A stretch of DNA of 64,000 nucleotides from Leptotrichia sp. oral taxon 221 (lineage in GTDB: Bacteria; Fusobacteriota; Fusobacteriia; Fusobacteriales; Leptotrichiaceae). Numbering within the stretch: position 1 is the stretch's first letter; the number at the start of each line of letters is the position of its first letter. A model generated the notes under the pieces. That model worked only from the letters and a program-made list of their open reading frames with translations, ran no database searches and was not told the DNA's origin. Shown here one piece after another: positions 60,092 to 64,000 of the stretch. The translations under genes were made by a program, and so were the position numbers. Location of the stretch: positions 1-64,000 of the forward strand of contig NZ_CP072378.1 of assembly GCF_018128245.1 (NCBI RefSeq), given 5' to 3'.

Positions 60092-60670
60092 ATGAATTTA
60101 GAAGCACTATTGGGATTATTACAAGGACAAAATTTAGGAAAATTAGCAGAACAAATTGGTGGAACTGATGGTCAAACTAAAAATGCGATAATGGCAGCAC
60201 TTCCAGCATTGTTGGGAGCTTTAAATAAAAATTCAAATACACCAGAAGGTGCACAAACATTGAATAATGCATTGGAGCAACATGATGGTTCAGTTTTGAA
60301 TAATGTAGAAGGGTACTTACAAAACCCTGATTTAAAAGATGGAGCAGGAATTTTGAGCCATTTATTTGGTGGAAATACACAAAATGTGGCAAATGCAGTT
60401 TCTCAGTCGAGCGGTTTGGATACTCAAGGAAGTTTGAAGATGTTAGAAACTTTAGCACCATTAGTTTTGGGAGCGTTAGGACAACAGAAAAAAGAAAATA
60501 ATTTAGACGCACAAGGAATTAGTAATTTAACTTCAAATCTTGCAGCGAATTTTGCTGGAGAAGGTGGAATTATGAGTATGATTACAAATTTATTAGATGC
60601 GAATAAAGATGGAAATGTAATGGATGATTTGACTGGAATGATTGGTAAATTATTTGGTGGTAATAAATAA
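60092..60670 (+). CDS. DUF937-family protein
   Basis: The 192-residue Gly/Asn/Leu-rich protein matches the DUF937 pattern: LGKLAEQIGGTDGQTKNAIM, AALPALLGALNKN, a repeat of the same idea in LETLAPLVLGALGQQK, and GAGILSHLFGGN. It ends in DANKDGNVMDDL, an EF-hand/dockerin-like Asp/Asn loop that could bind calcium, a common ending in this family. No function is established; no signal peptide is seen. TGGAGGGAA sets the ATG at 60092. Confidence 0.8.
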   Translation: MNLEALLGLLQGQNLGKLAEQIGGTDGQTKNAIMAALPALLGALNKNSNTPEGAQTLNNALEQHDGSVLNNVEGYLQNPDLKDGAGILSHLFGGNTQNVANAVSQSSGLDTQGSLKMLETLAPLVLGALGQQKKENNLDAQGISNLTSNLAANFAGEGGIMSMITNLLDANKDGNVMDDLTGMIGKLFGGNK

Positions 60671-60697
60671 TTAAATTATAAAATAAATATGCAGTTA

Positions 60698-60746
60698 GGC
60701 AAAGAGGTTATTCAGTTTTGAATTAGTCATCTTTGTCTATTTTTTT
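60698..60746 (+). terminator. Intrinsic terminator after the DUF937 gene
   Basis: GGCAAAGAG (60698-60706) can pair with ATCTTTGTC (60729-60737), followed by a T run at 60740-60746. Confidence 0.65.
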
Positions 60747-60786
60747 AGATTGTCAATTGAGGCGACAGGAGAAATTGGAGGGAAAT

Positions 60787-62157
60787 ATGGATAGAGAACG
60801 TTCGATAGAAAATACAAAAAAATATGCGATATTAGAAGTTATGTTCTTTAATGGATATTCGGTAGGAATGCAGAGCTTTGTACTGTTAAGTCTGGCGATT
60901 TATTTTAATATGAGTTCTTTTTTTATCTCGATTGTGTCGTCTTTACCAACGGCTGGATATCTATTGCAAATATTTACAAGTAAGGTAAATAATATTCTCG
61001 GGAGTAGAAAAAGGACAATGGTAATAGCAGCAACCCTTTCAAGATTGGTAATATGCGTAATGCCTTTTGCTGTTCTTTTTGATGTGAGAAAACAGGGAGT
61101 ATATTTTATGGTAATGTTCATTTATGCTATTGTTTCACCATTTTCGAATAATGTGTGGACAGCGGTAATGACAACGATTATTAACAAAAAAGAAAGAGGA
61201 AAATATTTTGGAGTGCGTAATTTATTTTCTTCATTATCTACTGTAGTTTATACTTTGTTTTACGGATATGTTTTATCAATGCCTAACAGAAAACTCGCAA
61301 TGCTATTTTTGACAACAACAATGTCGCTTTCAGCAATAGGTTCAGCAATATTTATGTGTCTTCATTATGTTCCTGATTTAGGAGATGATGCTAAAAAAGT
61401 GAGTATAAAAACAGCCTTTAAGAATAAGAATTTTGTTGATTATTTAAGATTTGCTTCTGTGTGGCTTTTTACATGGGAATTTTTGAAACCAATGACAGAA
61501 TACTATAGAATCAAAATACTTGGTGTAAATACAATGTTTATTTCACAAATGGGAGTTTTAACAGCAATTTTGTCAAGCGTACTTTATTTGGTGTATGGAA
61601 AATTTTCTGATAAATACGGGAATAAAACGATGTTACGAATGGGAATATTTTTTACAACATATTATGTCCTTACATATTTTTCGATGACTCAGGATAACAA
61701 AATGTCAATGCTTTTTGCAGCTGCGGTAATTGATGCGATTGGATTTACAGCAATAACACTAAGTCTATTAAATTTGATGATGGAAGTTTCTGGAGAACCT
61801 GCTGATGCTTATGTGGGAGCTTATGCGATGGTTTCCGGGCTTTCAGCAATAGCAGCTGGAATATTTGGTGGAATTTTAGGAAAATTTATCAATAACGGCG
61901 TAATTTATATTTTTGGAGAACAATTTTACACTATAAGATTTGCTTTTGTTATCGGATTTGTCTTGAGATTATTTTCATTGTTGGAATTGACAAGAGTTTA
62001 TTCATTTGAAAAAACATTTGTGTACGCTAGAAAAAGTGGAAAGATGAAAAGTATGTTCTCAAAAATAATGTTTTCGGGATCTAGATATGTTCTTAATTCT
62101 AGTAAATCTAGAGATGAGTGGAGTGATGAGAAAGAAGTTGAGAATGAGAAGGAATAA
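60787..62157 (+). CDS. Major facilitator superfamily transporter
   Basis: The 456-residue protein has about 12 membrane helices. A short loop with SRKRTMVIAA after helix 2-3 and KFSDKYGNKTMLRMGIFF in the second half correspond to the MFS loop 2-3 and 8-9 motifs (GRRK-like and DKYGNK). Substrate unknown; the family includes drug and sugar exporters. The soluble C-terminal tail is charged and of about 45 residues. GGAGGGAAAT sets the ATG at 60787; an upstream in-frame start at 60733 would lie in the terminator region. Confidence 0.85.
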   Translation: MDRERSIENTKKYAILEVMFFNGYSVGMQSFVLLSLAIYFNMSSFFISIVSSLPTAGYLLQIFTSKVNNILGSRKRTMVIAATLSRLVICVMPFAVLFDVRKQGVYFMVMFIYAIVSPFSNNVWTAVMTTIINKKERGKYFGVRNLFSSLSTVVYTLFYGYVLSMPNRKLAMLFLTTTMSLSAIGSAIFMCLHYVPDLGDDAKKVSIKTAFKNKNFVDYLRFASVWLFTWEFLKPMTEYYRIKILGVNTMFISQMGVLTAILSSVLYLVYGKFSDKYGNKTMLRMGIFFTTYYVLTYFSMTQDNKMSMLFAAAVIDAIGFTAITLSLLNLMMEVSGEPADAYVGAYAMVSGLSAIAAGIFGGILGKFINNGVIYIFGEQFYTIRFAFVIGFVLRLFSLLELTRVYSFEKTFVYARKSGKMKSMFSKIMFSGSRYVLNSSKSRDEWSDEKEVENEKE

Positions 62158-62203
62158 TGAAGAAATTTCATTTGAAATTTTTTGATTATTATTGGAGGAT
62201 TTT

Positions 62204-63562
62204 ATGAGAGAAATAACAATTATTTATATAATTGCGATTATAATTTTACTGATTTACTGCTTTTGGACAGTAAAATTTTGGGGTAAAAATTTTTTCAAAA
62301 AAGATGTGCTACCAAAATTGAAAGTTCCAAAAAGTATTTCTGCAATGGGAGTTGGAATTTTGAATAATTCGAGGACGGAGAAAAATTTTCATATTGGGAT
62401 ATTTTCTTTGGTGGAGAAAAATTTTATAATTGCGGGACGAGAAAAACTTTTTGAAAATATGGATTTTCAAACGAATATTTTGTATAAGAAAAATTTGGAA
62501 AAATCTAAAAGTAATTATTACAGACAAGATGAGCTTTTTGCAGAAGAGCGATGGGTTTTAGATAGCTTGGCGGATTCTGAAAAGGGGATTTTGAGTGATT
62601 ATCAAAGTTCTGGGAATAGAGAGAAATTGCCGAAAATGGATGAAAAAAATATTGATAGAAGAAAAGAGATTTTTAGAGAAGTCTTGCAAGTGTTAATAAC
62701 TTTTTTAGTAGCTTTTTTGATAAATGTAATTTTAAAGGGTTCTTCATCGAGTAGTTCAAGCGGCAATTATTCGAGTAGTTCATATAATCAAAAATCTTTA
62801 GATCCTTTTTTTGAAAAAATGTTTGAGATTTATAAAAGGACGAAGAAAAAGTTTTTAGGTTCATTTTGGTCGCCTGAAAAATTGGAAGAATTTATAATTT
62901 ACAAGAAAAATTCAGGGTTTTATATTTTTTATTTTGGCGTTATTTTAGCTTCAATTATAATGACAAGTAAAGATGTAAAATTTGGAAGTGGGGAAGGGAA
63001 TTTTGGACTTATAGTTTTAGCTGCAATAATCGTTTTTTTCTTGGAAAGTCTTTGGCTAAGAATGTCATTTTTACCGATATTTTCTAAGTATATCCCAAAA
63101 ATAGTAAAAATTTTTATTGCATTGGTATTTTTATTTTCGTTGTATAGTTTTATGTTGCCAAATATTGCATTCATATTTGAACTAAGATTTTATATTTTAA
63201 TTCCACTGATATTTGTAATTTTATTTTTCATTTACAAGAAATTAATCGTGCGATATACTGAAAATGGACTTTTGGCCATGAATGAAATTGAATCATTCAG
63301 AAAATACATTTTAAATTTTGAAAAATTAGAAGTTCCCACTTTTTCAAGTGAAGATGAATTAATCGAAAATTTTCAGCAAATGTATATTTACGCTTTTGCT
63401 TTGGGAATTGAAAAAAGATTTTTGAAATTTTTGGATGTTACTTTGGAGAAAAATAATTTTTTTGGGAGAAAAGAATTTATTTACGAAAAACTTTTGATTT
63501 CGACTGTTTTTTGTGATAAAAAATTGTTGGGGGAATTGAAAGTTAATATTATGGGAAGATGA
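62204..63562 (+). CDS. Membrane protein of unknown function with a Ser-rich segment
   Basis: The 452-residue protein has an N-terminal membrane helix (about 5-22), a cytoplasmic-looking domain (about 35-155) and a helix near 165-182 followed by a Ser-rich stretch SSSSSSSGNYSSSSYNQ. A cluster of four or five helices (about 235-340) and a soluble C-terminal part of about 110 residues complete it. It recalls the architecture of the DUF2207/YciQ membrane proteins, but no defining motif is certain. TTGGAGGATTTT sets the ATG at 62204. It is 46 bases after the MFS gene and 20 bases before the next gene. Confidence 0.65.
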   Translation: MREITIIYIIAIIILLIYCFWTVKFWGKNFFKKDVLPKLKVPKSISAMGVGILNNSRTEKNFHIGIFSLVEKNFIIAGREKLFENMDFQTNILYKKNLEKSKSNYYRQDELFAEERWVLDSLADSEKGILSDYQSSGNREKLPKMDEKNIDRRKEIFREVLQVLITFLVAFLINVILKGSSSSSSSGNYSSSSYNQKSLDPFFEKMFEIYKRTKKKFLGSFWSPEKLEEFIIYKKNSGFYIFYFGVILASIIMTSKDVKFGSGEGNFGLIVLAAIIVFFLESLWLRMSFLPIFSKYIPKIVKIFIALVFLFSLYSFMLPNIAFIFELRFYILIPLIFVILFFIYKKLIVRYTENGLLAMNEIESFRKYILNFEKLEVPTFSSEDELIENFQQMYIYAFALGIEKRFLKFLDVTLEKNNFFGRKEFIYEKLLISTVFCDKKLLGELKVNIMGR

Positions 63563-63582
63563 TTTTTTAAGGAGGAAACTTT

Positions 63583-64000
63583 ATGAAAAAATTTTTAGAA
63601 AAAATTGGGAAAGATGAGTTGATTGAATATTCACGTTTAGGAGATAAATTTTCTGTTGGAAATCATATTGGGAGTAGTAATGATTTTCATATTTTTACAT
63701 CAATTAATCCATATGGAAAATACGAAGGTTATAAATTTTTAAAAGAAGAAGAATTGAAAAGATTAGGAAGAAATAAGTGGTATTTAGAATTGATGAAAGA
63801 AGAAATGAAGGAAAGAGAACTAAATGAAGGAAAGACTATTATTTTAGAAAAAGATAAATTTTTTAAAAATTTGTTTAAATATTTTATAGAAAATAAAATA
63901 AGATTACAAATTTTCTATGATAGAGATTGGAGTAAAAATGGATATTTGATAAAAAATTTAAAGGAATTTTTTAAATTTCATTTTTGTGATGAAGATGATA
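63583..64000 (+). CDS. Unrecognised soluble protein, 3' end beyond the window
   Basis: From the ATG at 63583 (preceded by AAGGAGGAAAC) the frame stays open to the window end, 139 codons. The sequence begins MKKFLEKIGKDELIEYSRLG and later has YLELMKEEMKERELNEGKTI and DRDWSKNGYLIKNLKEFFKF. There is no signal peptide or membrane span. No family is recognised. Its spacing suggests an operon with the preceding membrane-protein gene. Confidence 0.7.
   Translation, partial: MKKFLEKIGKDELIEYSRLGDKFSVGNHIGSSNDFHIFTSINPYGKYEGYKFLKEEELKRLGRNKWYLELMKEEMKERELNEGKTIILEKDKFFKNLFKYFIENKIRLQIFYDRDWSKNGYLIKNLKEFFKFHFCDEDD

Overview
The window is very AT-rich and reads as chromosomal DNA of a Leptotrichia-like member of the Fusobacteriota. 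Four things point there. There is a run of FadA-type small adhesins. A 2001-residue type V autotransporter carries the N-terminal segment typical of fusobacterial autotransporters. The outer-membrane/OmpA content shows a diderm cell. Codon use is extremely A/T-ending and nearly every gene has an AGGAGG-type ribosome binding site. The genus is inferred; the 16S gene at 23.5-25.0 kb could settle it.

Layout. 0-9 kb: an almost pure A/T stretch, then rpmH-rnpA-yidD-yidC-jag-mnmE, gyrB-gyrA and a UspA-like gene, the gene order typical of the neighbourhood of oriC. 9.9-13.9 kb: metallophosphoesterase, thiamine pyrophosphokinase, an RluA-type pseudouridine synthase with an Asn-rich repeat insertion, and a MATE exporter. 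13.8-16.8 kb: a small accessory block (exported protein, SDR, MerR regulator, membrane protein) bracketed by a duplicated MATE 3' end. 17-22.9 kb: gapA, an acetyltransferase fragment, a FUSC-type membrane protein, a tiny hydrophobic peptide gene, a COG3044-type ATPase and an exported esterase whose tail runs into a decayed tnpB. 23.2-28.4 kb: a complete rRNA operon (16S, tRNA-Ile, tRNA-Ala, 23S, 5S). 29-32.6 kb: a PpiD/SurA-like foldase and enolase. 33-42.5 kb: a cell-envelope and adhesin locus with three FadA-like proteins, two other exported coiled-coil proteins, a small lipoprotein, an OmpA-domain protein and the giant autotransporter. 42.7-46.9 kb: an oligopeptide-binding lipoprotein, two tandem type I toxin-antitoxin-like cassettes, pgk and a YwaF-like membrane protein. 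47-57.9 kb: a division and cell-wall cluster, murF-mraY-murD-ftsW-murG-murC-murB-ftsQ-ftsZ, without ddl or ftsA. 58-59.1 kb: rpsF-ssb-rpsR. 59.4-64 kb: a lipoprotein, a DUF937 protein, an MFS transporter and two unrecognised genes, the last cut by the window end.

The most interesting system is at 44.26-44.77 kb. Two tandem cassettes each encode a 26-residue hydrophobic peptide on the minus strand, and each faces a short plus-strand RNA with its own promoter and a shared bidirectional terminator. In each cassette the plus-strand RNA repeats, as a perfect direct repeat of 14-15 bp, the complement of its own toxin's ribosome-binding-site-to-start-codon segment. The two cassettes differ from each other within this repeat at three positions, and both partners carry the change. 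This is the logic of the Enterococcus Fst/par type I system, here with unfamiliar peptides and apparent pair-specific antisense recognition. A third small hydrophobic peptide gene at 19.48 kb may be related in kind.

Other notable points are three solo IS200/IS605-type right-end hairpins, a MATE gene tail duplication that marks an insertion, a hexanucleotide tract in ssb, and Gly at the GyrA position equivalent to E. coli Asp87.
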